Source of the DNA: Campylobacterales bacterium
GTDB taxonomy: Bacteria; Campylobacterota; Campylobacteria; Campylobacterales; QNZT01
DNA: 5,536 nt
Reading direction: 5' to 3'
Assembly (NCBI GenBank): GCA_027056215.1
Contig: JALULO010000280.1
Span: forward strand, 1-5,536
Shown: positions 1 through 5,536 of the stretch, in pieces
How the letters are laid out: every line of letters starts with the position of its first letter
How positions within the stretch are numbered: the first letter of the stretch is position 1
The notes under the pieces: generated by a model
The model's database searches: none
Seen by the model: the letters and a program-made list of their open reading frames with translations, nothing else
Told to the model about the DNA's origin: nothing
Program-made: the position numbers and the translations under genes

Positions 1-947
1 CCACCTTTTGCACCACTAGGTATAATAATGGCATTTTTACCTTCTTGTGTTGCCATAAGAGATTTGATTTCATTTCGATAGTCATCTTTTCTATTGCTAT
101 ATCTAAGACCTCCTCTAGAGATTTTAGACATACGCAAATGCGTGCCTCGGAAGTTTCGATGATAAACATAGGTTTCAAGTTCGGGTTGAATACCTTTCAG
201 ATATGGTTTGAGTTGTTCAACATCAATTTTGATTGCAATACTCTCTTTATAAAGATAGTAATTGGTGCGAAGTAGATTTTGCAAAATTTTGAAAAAGAGT
301 TTGAGTATTCTGTCGTCATCACTATTTTTGATCTCTTTAAGTAATAAAATAATCTCTTCATGTGTTTGTTCTAGATATTTTTCTCTATTTTTTTGCGAAG
401 GGTCGAATTTTTTTGAAAAGTATGTAAAAAATGCATTTGTAAGTGTATGATATCTTGCCAAAGTTTGCAAAATTTTTACAATATTAAATTCTAAGATAAG
501 TTGGTTTTCATAGTGACCTAGTGTCCGCAACAATAAAATAGTATGCATACAAAAATTTTGCGTATAGGCAAGTGAAAATAAGGAACAACGCTCTTTTTCT
601 TTACTGCTTAAAGCATAATGTAGAATTTCAATGATATTTTTGGCATGTTTTAAAAGTAAATTAGGATTGTCTACGGTTAGATAAAGTTTTGTCGTGAAAA
701 TCGTTTCGTTATGTATTATCAGTGAAAAAGAGACTTCATGGTTTACAATAAAACCAAAATCATGTAAAATAGGGATAATATCAGAAAGTGTAAATTTTGT
801 TTTTGCATAGATTTTTAGTATAGAAGGTTTATCGCTTATTTCAATAGCAAGATGATTGTTCTGTAGTGCGATTTGTAAATCTTCACTAAGTATTAAATCA
901 TGACTTTCAATAAGTTGGTTACATATGTCTTGTACGTCTTTTTGCAT
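1..947 (-). CDS. Large-type NAD-dependent glutamate dehydrogenase, N-terminal part (cut by window edge)
   Basis: This enzyme would deaminate L-glutamate to 2-oxoglutarate and ammonium with NAD+ in the cytoplasm. I translated 315 uninterrupted codons from ATG at 947 to the left edge; the 3' part lies outside. The order of segments matches the GDH-180 (GdhB-like) family: an ACT-like stretch near residues 44-75 with the LSDIIPILHDFGF pattern, a helical region ending in KKFDP (179-183), then DDRIL (211-215), LRTNYY (226-231), HLRMSKISRGGLRYSNR (270-286) and GKNAIIIPSGAKGG from 303. K304 and K314 sit where the family has its substrate-binding and catalytic lysines. The start is firm: AAGGAG lies 5 bases upstream (953-958), and an in-frame TAA at 957-959 blocks extension. 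The region before the catalytic part is much shorter than in GDH-180 enzymes. Family assignment is from recalled motifs; confidence is high. Confidence 0.9.
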   Translation of the reverse strand, partial: MQKDVQDICNQLIESHDLILSEDLQIALQNNHLAIEISDKPSILKIYAKTKFTLSDIIPILHDFGFIVNHEVSFSLIIHNETIFTTKLYLTVDNPNLLLKHAKNIIEILHYALSSKEKERCSLFSLAYTQNFCMHTILLLRTLGHYENQLILEFNIVKILQTLARYHTLTNAFFTYFSKKFDPSQKNREKYLEQTHEEIILLLKEIKNSDDDRILKLFFKILQNLLRTNYYLYKESIAIKIDVEQLKPYLKGIQPELETYVYHRNFRGTHLRMSKISRGGLRYSNRKDDYRNEIKSLMATQEGKNAIIIPSGAKG

Positions 948-964
948 GAAAACTCCTTAGTTAT

Positions 965-973
965 ATTATAGCA
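965..973 (-). promoter_or_regulatory. Extended -10 promoter for the glutamate dehydrogenase gene
   Basis: Read on the minus strand this is TGCTATAAT: a perfect TATAAT (965-970) preceded by the TGn extension. It sits in the 33-bp gap after the lysozyme-like gene. No convincing -35 is visible, which is usual for sigma-70 promoters in Campylobacterota. Transcription would start near 958, so the leader would be only about a dozen bases and the Shine-Dalgarno would lie at its very 5' end. No terminator separates this gene from the upstream unit, so read-through is also possible. Confidence 0.55.
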
Positions 974-980
974 AAATCCT

Positions 981-1730
981 TTATGGATTATAAGTATTTA
1001 AACGATTAAACCACCCTTTTATCCAACGTTTCTCTCCTCTTTTTGGTGGAGAATTTTCAACTCTTGTTATGAGCAAAGTTTTAGCACATTTTATAAACTC
1101 TTTTTGAGGATAGTTTGTACTTTTCATCAGTAAAAGCACTTGTAAAAGTCCCCATCCTTGATTCTTGTAACGTTCTTTTGGATTTGTCCCATCACCTTTA
1201 AAATTAAGATAATCGATTAAAATGTAGTCACCATTTGGGCTATTTTTCAATGCATAAAAGATCTCTAAAAGATGTTTTTGTCTCTCTTTTGGCGTAGCTT
1301 TTAAGAGCTTTGGTAGGATATTGACTAGTCTACTTTTTATAAATGCTGCTTGCTGTGGTATGGTATGGATTAAAAAAGTTTGTAGCTGTTTTGTATTGCT
1401 ACTGTGATCCATCTCTTTTGTACTATTCCACGGTGCATACGTTTGGTTTTGAAGCCATTTTGGAAATGTTGTATGTTGGGTTTTGAGATAGTGTATAAAC
1501 TTTGGAAAGCTCTCTTCAAATCTTTCATGAACACCTTTAGGATACCATATAAAGTGACCGATTCCCAAAGAAGGAAAATTTTCTCCCTTGTTCCAGTGAA
1601 TCAAATTTTTAGGATTTGCACCACACTCATTTTGATAGATTTTATAGGCGATTGAATCTTCTTGTAATTGTGCAGGATACAGTGTACTACAGATATAAAG
1701 TATTACAAAGATACGGACTTGATACGCCAT
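981..1730 (-). CDS. Unrecognised, probably exported protein with lysozyme-like active-site signature
   Basis: This 249-residue protein has no name I can give with certainty. Residues 1-20 look like a modest signal peptide: one Arg, a hydrophobic stretch from VRIFVILYICST, and a possible cleavage after A20. There is no proper lipobox. Residues 30-60 carry Y-x-N-E-C-G (E35), WNKGE (46-50) and SLGIGHF (54-60). This spacing recalls the catalytic Glu followed by the TIGYGH turn of GH24/T4-type lysozymes. Further conserved-looking blocks are DYLNFKGDG (173-181), QGWGLLQVL (191-199) and ENSPPKRGEKRWIKGW (225-240). I recall similar uncharacterised proteobacterial proteins with the same blocks. Peptidoglycan cleavage is therefore an inference, not an assignment. 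The ATG lies inside pyrC with a weak AAGAG (1736-1740) 5 bases upstream and a 28-bp overlap, suggesting translational coupling. Confidence 0.8.
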   Translation of the reverse strand: MAYQVRIFVILYICSTLYPAQLQEDSIAYKIYQNECGANPKNLIHWNKGENFPSLGIGHFIWYPKGVHERFEESFPKFIHYLKTQHTTFPKWLQNQTYAPWNSTKEMDHSSNTKQLQTFLIHTIPQQAAFIKSRLVNILPKLLKATPKERQKHLLEIFYALKNSPNGDYILIDYLNFKGDGTNPKERYKNQGWGLLQVLLLMKSTNYPQKEFIKCAKTLLITRVENSPPKRGEKRWIKGWFNRLNTYNP

Positions 1731-2713
1731 GCTATCTCTTGGTCTGCATACATCGGAACAACAGTGCCATGGGTCTTTGGTACTAAAAAAGGCTTCTTCT
1801 CTAAAGTAACCTCTTTTTTAGGTGAGGTATAAGCATAAATCTTTTGTGCATTGTCACTGACAAATGCTTGTAAATTTTCAAGTTTTCCCTCTTCTTCAAA
1901 AAGTTGGGCTAACACTGGTAGTGCAATTGGTGCTGTAAAGACACCTGCGGCACAGCCACATGACTCTTTTGCACTTTGTGGATGGGGTGCGGAATCACTT
2001 CCAAACATCACTTTGGGATGTGCATTCAGGGCTACTTCCAACAAAGCCTTTTGATCTTCTGGTCTTTTGGCGATAGGTTTACAAAAAAGATGAGGTTGTA
2101 ACATCCCTCCGGCAACATCATCTAGTGTGATAAGCAGATGATGCAGCGTTATGGTCGCGTAAAGATTTGGATAACGATGCAGTGCTTCAACACTATCTTT
2201 GGTTGTGATATGTTCCATGATGATGGTGAGTTTTGGAAACTTTTGTGACAACTCTTCATAAACTGGTATAAACTCTTTTTCTCGATCCATCACAAAACCA
2301 TTGCTTTCTCCATGGATAAGCAGAGGAATATCTAAATCACTCATCGCTTGAAGTGTTGTGGCGAGTGCATCACTGTCAATCGTACTCACACCACCTTCTG
2401 AATTTGTGGTGATACCAGCAGGATAGAGTTTGATAGCATGAATATGCTTTTTTGCCTTTTGTAAAAATGCAAAATCATACGTATCTTTAAAAAAAAGTGT
2501 CATCAATGGCTCAAAACCCTCATCCTCTGTTACGGCAAGGATACGCTTTTTATAAGCGACAACTTCTTCAATTGTACTAACTGGTGGAACAAGATTTGGC
2601 ATAATGATAGCTGCTGCAAAACTTTTTGCACTTAAAGGTGCAACTGTTTTAAGCATTTTACCATCTCTTAGGTGAAGATGCATATCTAAAGGGGCGTGTA
2701 GTGTGATTTGCAT
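1703..2713 (-). CDS. pyrC: Dihydroorotase, class II (PyrC)
   Basis: This enzyme closes N-carbamoyl-L-aspartate to L-dihydroorotate, the third step of de novo pyrimidine synthesis, in the cytoplasm. The 336-residue length fits the E. coli PyrC type rather than the longer class I enzymes. All expected metal ligands are visible: HLHLRD (H12, H14), the lysine to be carbamylated in IKLYPAG (K95), HGE (H134), EHITTKD (H168) and GSDSAPH (D240, with H244 nearby). R16 and N40 (MPN) match the substrate-carboxylate contacts. KESCGCAAG (249-257) is also typical of the family. AAGGA at 2720-2724 sits 6 bases before the ATG. The gene follows the phosphomannomutase by 28 bp, and its last 28 bases overlap the next gene. 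No pyrimidine-responsive leader is visible. Identification is very secure. Confidence 0.97.
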   Translation of the reverse strand: MQITLHAPLDMHLHLRDGKMLKTVAPLSAKSFAAAIIMPNLVPPVSTIEEVVAYKKRILAVTEDEGFEPLMTLFFKDTYDFAFLQKAKKHIHAIKLYPAGITTNSEGGVSTIDSDALATTLQAMSDLDIPLLIHGESNGFVMDREKEFIPVYEELSQKFPKLTIIMEHITTKDSVEALHRYPNLYATITLHHLLITLDDVAGGMLQPHLFCKPIAKRPEDQKALLEVALNAHPKVMFGSDSAPHPQSAKESCGCAAGVFTAPIALPVLAQLFEEEGKLENLQAFVSDNAQKIYAYTSPKKEVTLEKKPFLVPKTHGTVVPMYADQEIAWRIKSVSL

Positions 2714-2741
2714 GAACTATCCTTGTGTACTGTGTTTAAAA

Positions 2742-4112
2742 CTATGCCAACTCTTTTTTCGCTTGCATGATCATAGCATTTAGTTTTTCTTCGTATAGTT
2801 TAGCATGATTTTCATCAGTAGATTCAAATCTGGTTACGATGATAGGCGTAGTGTTGGAAGCTCTAACCAATCCCCATCCATCTTCAAAGACAACTCGTAC
2901 ACCATCTACAGTGATGATATCTTTGATCTTTGGAAAGTCTTCAGGTGGATTTTGAAGTAACTCTTTTACTTTATCTATCAGTGGAAATTTTTCTTGTTCA
3001 GTTGTTTTGACTTTAATCTCTTCGGTTGAATAGGTTTTAGGTAAAGCGTCTATCTCTTTGTCTAAATCCATACCAGCTTTTACCAGTTCTAAAACCCTAA
3101 AAGTGCTATACAAAGCATCATCAAAACCAAAATATCGGTCATTGAAAAAGATATGCCCACTGACTTCAGCAGCAAGATTGGCATCAGTCTCTTTGATCTT
3201 TACCTTGAGATTGGAGTGACCTGTTTTGTACATGATGGCTTTTCCGACTTTGTTGATTTCGTCATACATGACTTGGGAACATTTGACTTCCCCTATGATG
3301 GTCGGATTGGTCATGCCTTTGGCAAATAAAAGAGCAAGTTCATCACCTTTTATGTTATATTTTTTGGTTAAAACAGCGATACGATCTGCGTCTCCATCGT
3401 AAGCAAAGCCTAAATCAAAATCATCTTGAAGTTTTTTCTTGATATCAACGAGATTTGATTCATCAGATGGATCTGGGTGATGATTTGGAAATGTTCCATC
3501 TGGTTTGCAATAAATCCCTTCATAATCTAATCCAAGATTATCAAATATTTGTGTGATCGCTACACCAGCTACACCATTGCCACAATCTAAAATGATTTTT
3601 TTCTCTAATCCTTTTAGTGAAACAAACTCTTTTGACATAAAGTCAATATAACGTTTCTTTGCAGGGATAAAAGTTGCTTGGATATTATCTTCGATAAGCA
3701 TATCTTGATTTTCCATGATCTCTTTACCCAGTGCATAAATAGCATCACCAAAAAATGGATATTTGTCTATGGTGATTTTAAAACCATTATATTCTGGAGG
3801 ATTATGTGAACCTGTAATCATGACAGAAGCAGAGGGTGTGATACCGTCAAACTCTTGGTAGTTGGAAAAGTAGTTGATTGGCGTAGCAACAAGTCCCATT
3901 GTTAAAACTTGAACACCGGCTTTGTTGAAACCACTTGTTAGCCAGTCGTGCAGGATAGGGGAGTGTGTTCTTGCATCATACCCGATAGCAACATAGTTGC
4001 CTTTTTGTTTTACTTTTTGTCCTAAAAAGTATCCGATTAATTTTACGCTTTGCTCATGTAACTCTTTGTCAAAGATGCCACGAATATCATATTCACGAAA
4101 GATTGTTTGCAT
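2742..4112 (-). CDS. algC: Phosphomannomutase/phosphoglucomutase (AlgC/ManB-type)
   Basis: This is an alpha-D-phosphohexomutase that interconverts the 1- and 6-phosphates of mannose and/or glucose, feeding GDP-mannose and UDP-glucose made for lipopolysaccharide and other surface glycans. Its 456 residues match the AlgC size. The four active-site loops are all present: the phosphoserine loop TGSHNP (S102), the metal loop DGDADR (D239, D241, D243), the sugar-specificity loop EVSGH (316-320), and the phosphate-binding loop RASNTTP (417-423). The N-terminal FREYDIRG is characteristic of the PMM/PGM branch. The EVSGH loop fits dual-specificity enzymes, but substrate preference cannot be settled from sequence. 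AGGA (4120-4123) lies 7 bases before the ATG and overlaps the stop codon of the upstream cyclophilin gene (gap 9 bp), indicating one operon with likely coupling. The symbol follows family usage; manB is an equally common name. Confidence 0.95.
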   Translation of the reverse strand: MQTIFREYDIRGIFDKELHEQSVKLIGYFLGQKVKQKGNYVAIGYDARTHSPILHDWLTSGFNKAGVQVLTMGLVATPINYFSNYQEFDGITPSASVMITGSHNPPEYNGFKITIDKYPFFGDAIYALGKEIMENQDMLIEDNIQATFIPAKKRYIDFMSKEFVSLKGLEKKIILDCGNGVAGVAITQIFDNLGLDYEGIYCKPDGTFPNHHPDPSDESNLVDIKKKLQDDFDLGFAYDGDADRIAVLTKKYNIKGDELALLFAKGMTNPTIIGEVKCSQVMYDEINKVGKAIMYKTGHSNLKVKIKETDANLAAEVSGHIFFNDRYFGFDDALYSTFRVLELVKAGMDLDKEIDALPKTYSTEEIKVKTTEQEKFPLIDKVKELLQNPPEDFPKIKDIITVDGVRVVFEDGWGLVRASNTTPIIVTRFESTDENHAKLYEEKLNAMIMQAKKELA

Positions 4113-4121
4113 GATTGTTTC

Positions 4122-4646
4122 CTATTTGATTGTTATGGATTGGATGATCTGTTTTTCGACAGGTCTGTCACCTCTGAGTGTTTTGGTGTTTTCTATCTTT
4201 TTCACGACATCAAAACCATCAACCACTTTTCCAAAGATCGTATAACCACCGTTTAGCCAAGGAGTTGGTCGAACTGTTATAAAAAATTGGCTACCGTTGG
4301 TGTTTGGACCTTTGTTTGCCATGGCTAGCAATCCTGGTTTATCAAAAATGACATTTGGTTTATATTCATTGTCAAAGTCTTTATGCCAGATAGATTCACC
4401 ACCTCTTCCTGTTCCTGTAGGGTCACCGCCTTGAATCATAAAATCTTTGATCACACGATGAAAGATAACACCATTGTAGTAACCTTTTTGTGCTAGTTTC
4501 GTAAAGTTCTCAACTGCCTTTGGTGCGACATCTGGATAAAGTTCCAATGTGATTGTCCCCTGATTGGTCTTCATGATAGCCGTGGGGTTCTTAGCAAAGA
4601 GTGAAGTTGCGATGATTAAAAAAAGAAAAAATAGACTTTTTTTCAT
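4122..4646 (-). CDS. ppiA: Exported cyclophilin-type peptidyl-prolyl cis-trans isomerase
   Basis: This is a folding catalyst that isomerises Xaa-Pro bonds, probably in the periplasm. Residues 1-18 form a clear signal peptide: MKK, then a Leu/Phe/Ile-rich core ending in SLFA, with cleavage predicted before K19. The rest (about 156 residues) is a single compact cyclophilin domain. Active-site residues are present: FHRVIKDFMIQGGD (R64, F69, M70, Q72), MANKGPNTNGSQFFI (N111, Q120, F122) and W130-L131. W130 occupies the position of the cyclosporin-contacting Trp of eukaryotic cyclophilins. Y135 replaces the usual His seen in human CypA, as in many bacterial forms. AAGGA (4656-4660) is 9 bases upstream of the ATG, a slightly long spacing, but no other start retains the signal peptide. 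It is the first gene of the four-gene run. The symbol is by analogy to exported E. coli PpiA. Confidence 0.93.
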   Translation of the reverse strand: MKKSLFFLFLIIATSLFAKNPTAIMKTNQGTITLELYPDVAPKAVENFTKLAQKGYYNGVIFHRVIKDFMIQGGDPTGTGRGGESIWHKDFDNEYKPNVIFDKPGLLAMANKGPNTNGSQFFITVRPTPWLNGGYTIFGKVVDGFDVVKKIENTKTLRGDRPVEKQIIQSITIK

Positions 4647-4667
4647 GTTTATGTATCCTTTGGTATA

Positions 4668-4680
4668 AATATAGAATATA
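4668..4680 (-). promoter_or_regulatory. Possible promoter for the cyclophilin-led operon
   Basis: Two overlapping-register TATATT hexamers (4675-4680 and 4668-4673 on the minus strand) lie 20-35 bp upstream of the cyclophilin start in a very AT-rich stretch. Neither has a good -35 or a TG extension, so this is only a placement guess. The gap of about 100 bp and the hairpin before it suggest that a separate promoter is needed. Confidence 0.3.
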
Positions 4681-4730
4681 TAGTGTAGTAAGAATTTGAT
4701 AAATAGTTAGTCTGTTTCCTTTAAGCGGGG

Positions 4731-4760
4731 AGATCTTATCAGAATTAACTGATAAGATCT
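4731..4760. repeat. Perfect 12-bp inverted repeat across the end of the regulator gene
   Basis: The arms 4731-4742 and 4749-4760 are exact reverse complements (AGATCTTATCAG and CTGATAAGATCT) around a 6-base loop AATTAA. The TAA stop of the response regulator (4745-4747) lies in the loop, so one arm is coding (codons for Q-D-L-I-S). In the minus-strand transcript the hairpin is followed by a C-rich run, not a U tract, so it is not a standard intrinsic terminator for the regulator. In the plus direction it is followed by TGTCTTTT, a better terminator shape. It could be an mRNA 3'-end or processing hairpin, an antisense-direction terminator, or a protein-binding palindrome. Confidence 0.75.
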
Positions 4761-5398
4761 TGTCTTTTAAATTTATAGACTTTATTTTTAATTTTTTCCA
4801 ATATCCCTGCGCCGATAAGTTGTTTGAACATATTAACAACTGTTGGCTTACTAACATCTAGTGCTTCCATGATGTCTTGATAAGAACCATAAAAGATATT
4901 TTCTTCATCAAGATTGTCAATGATAAACTTTAAAATCTCAATTTTTTTACCGCCAACTAGTGCAGATAGCGAGTCTACTACATGCGCACATCCCTCAATC
5001 TCTTTTTTCTGTATGATAGGTAGCATAACTGTATAGATAGAGTTGATCAAATCTTTGATATTGATAGGTTTGATGATATATCCATCCACTTTCAGATTGA
5101 TTGCATCTATGAGATACTCTGTATCAGTATGGGCAGTTGTGATAACGCACGGTATGTTTTTTTCATGCTCTTTTTTTAATTTTTTAATCATATCTATACC
5201 ATTCATCACTGGCATATTAATATCAGCGACAATAATGTCGATATTTTTATTTAGAGCAATTTCAAGCCCCTCTTCACCATTTGTTGCTGTATGGACAGTT
5301 TTGACAAAGTCATCCAAAATTAACTTTGTTTGGTTCATTACATCCACATCATCCTCTACATAGAGTAATTCCAAATTTTTTAGGCTATTCAAATCCAC
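4745..5398 (-). CDS. Two-component response regulator, receiver plus winged-helix DNA-binding domain
   Basis: This is a cytoplasmic signal-dependent transcription factor. I choose the GTG at 5398 (217 residues) because AAAAAGGAG ends 6 bases before it; an ATG at 5434 would give 229 residues but lacks a Shine-Dalgarno and sits on the predicted transcription start. Numbered from the ATG form, the receiver spans about 20-138: acidic pair E27/D28, phosphoacceptor D71 in ADINMP, T100 and K122 in IIKP. All key residues are intact, so phosphorylation is expected. Residues about 163-223 form a winged helix: a helix with KFIIDNLD, then SYQDIMEALDVSKPTVVNMF (helix-turn-helix), then a wing around ILEKIKNKVYKF. 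This resembles the RepL-type or MarR-like fold rather than OmpR, NarL or NtrC outputs. No histidine kinase is in the window, so partner and targets are unknown. Confidence 0.9.
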   Translation of the reverse strand: MDLNSLKNLELLYVEDDVDVMNQTKLILDDFVKTVHTATNGEEGLEIALNKNIDIIVADINMPVMNGIDMIKKLKKEHEKNIPCVITTAHTDTEYLIDAINLKVDGYIIKPINIKDLINSIYTVMLPIIQKKEIEGCAHVVDSLSALVGGKKIEILKFIIDNLDEENIFYGSYQDIMEALDVSKPTVVNMFKQLIGAGILEKIKNKVYKFKRQDLIS

Positions 5399-5404
5399 TA
5401 TCAA

Positions 5405-5410
5405 CTCCTT
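5405..5410 (-). promoter_or_regulatory. Shine-Dalgarno that decides the regulator start
   Basis: On the minus strand this is AAGGAG (extended to AAAAAGGAG by 5411-5413), followed by the 6-base spacer TTGATA and then GTG at 5398. The ATG 36 bases upstream has only CTATAGTTTCAAA before it, with no ribosome binding site. This favours the GTG start. A TTG two codons further in (5392) is a weaker alternative with longer spacing. Confidence 0.7.
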
Positions 5411-5440
5411 TTTAGCATCTCTTTTAATTAACATTTTGAA

Positions 5441-5449
5441 ACTATAGCA
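5441..5449 (-). promoter_or_regulatory. Extended -10 promoter for the response regulator gene
   Basis: The minus strand reads TGCTATAGT: TATAGT (5441-5446) with a TGn extension, preceded by A/T runs. The layout is the same as the glutamate dehydrogenase promoter. Transcription would begin near 5434, giving a leader of about 36 bases to the GTG start. No clear -35 is present. Confidence 0.5.
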
Positions 5450-5536
5450 GATACTTTATTATTTTTTAATAAAATTGGAAAGAAAAGAGAAGTATTTTAG
5501 TAAATTGTATAAAATATTTAACAATATGTTTCAAAT

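Noticed and set aside
8..20. Lipoprotein signal in the lysozyme-like protein (Cys at residue 14)
   Set aside because: The context LYIC lacks the Gly/Ala/Ser required before the Cys, so a plain signal peptide is more likely (coordinates here are residue numbers in the protein at 981-1730).
45..450. Plus-strand open frames at 45-275 and 262-450
   Set aside because: They lie antisense to the glutamate dehydrogenase coding frame, have no ribosome binding sites and give low-complexity Ser/Phe/Ile-rich peptides.
1404..2054. Plus-strand open frames at 1404-1655 and 1851-2054
   Set aside because: They are antisense to the lysozyme-like gene and pyrC, and show no recognisable domain and no start signal.
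3997..4245. Plus-strand open frame at 3997-4245
   Set aside because: It spans the cyclophilin/phosphomannomutase junction antisense to both; both minus-strand genes are secure by motif.
4731..4760. Reading the palindrome as the regulator's intrinsic terminator
   Set aside because: On the regulator's strand the stem is followed by CCCCGCTTAAAGG rather than a U run, and the stem has only 4 G-C pairs in 12.
4591..4857. Minus-strand open frame of 88 codons between regulator and cyclophilin
   Set aside because: It overlaps the ends of both real genes in another frame, lacks a good ribosome binding site, and its sequence follows the AT-rich intergenic DNA and the palindrome.
5043..5363. Plus-strand 106-codon open frame opposite the receiver domain
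   Set aside because: It is a Ser/Ile/Phe-rich antisense shadow of the receiver domain, whose motifs are unambiguous on the minus strand.
5508..5528. Possible divergent plus-strand promoter TATAAA (5508-5513) and ATG at 5526
   Set aside because: TATAAA is expected by chance in such AT-rich DNA, and the ATG has no Shine-Dalgarno and only three codons before the window ends.
5466..5534. Minus-strand frame open from the right edge to TAA at 5466-5468, possibly the tail of an upstream gene
   Set aside because: Only about 22 codons of AT-rich, low-complexity sequence; nothing supports coding.

Overview
The window is AT-rich, and all six genes I can support lie on the minus strand. Gene style points to the Campylobacterota (Epsilonproteobacteria), most likely a free-living Sulfurimonas-, Sulfuricurvum- or Arcobacter-like bacterium. 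The signs are strong AAGGA(G) ribosome binding sites, extended TGnTATAAT-type -10 boxes with no clear -35, close gene packing and protein sequence flavour. This assignment is inference; no rRNA or other marker is present.

Layout in the direction of transcription, from high to low coordinates. A short AT-rich leader (about 5435-5536) holds a promoter. Next is a response regulator with a C-terminal winged helix (4745-5398, probable GTG start). A perfect 12-bp inverted repeat straddles its stop codon, and an intergenic stretch of about 100 bp follows. Then comes a tight four-gene run: an exported cyclophilin prolyl isomerase (4122-4646), a phosphomannomutase/phosphoglucomutase (2742-4112), a class II dihydroorotase pyrC (1703-2713), and an unrecognised, probably exported protein with a lysozyme-like active-site signature (981-1730) that overlaps pyrC by 28 bp. 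Finally the 5' portion of a large-type NAD-dependent glutamate dehydrogenase (1-947) begins from its own promoter and runs off the left edge.

The four-gene run looks like one transcription unit, with gaps of 9 bp, 28 bp and an overlap. The functions are mixed: envelope protein folding, sugar-phosphate supply for surface polysaccharide, pyrimidine synthesis, and possibly peptidoglycan cleavage. The glutamate dehydrogenase links amino-acid catabolism to 2-oxoglutarate and is probably transcribed separately.

Most of the window is ordinary housekeeping sequence, and I see no mobile element, CRISPR array, RNA gene or defence island. The parts most worth a second look are the lysozyme-like family member, the receiver plus RepL-like winged-helix architecture, the palindrome at the end of the regulator gene, and the naturally short N-terminus of the glutamate dehydrogenase.
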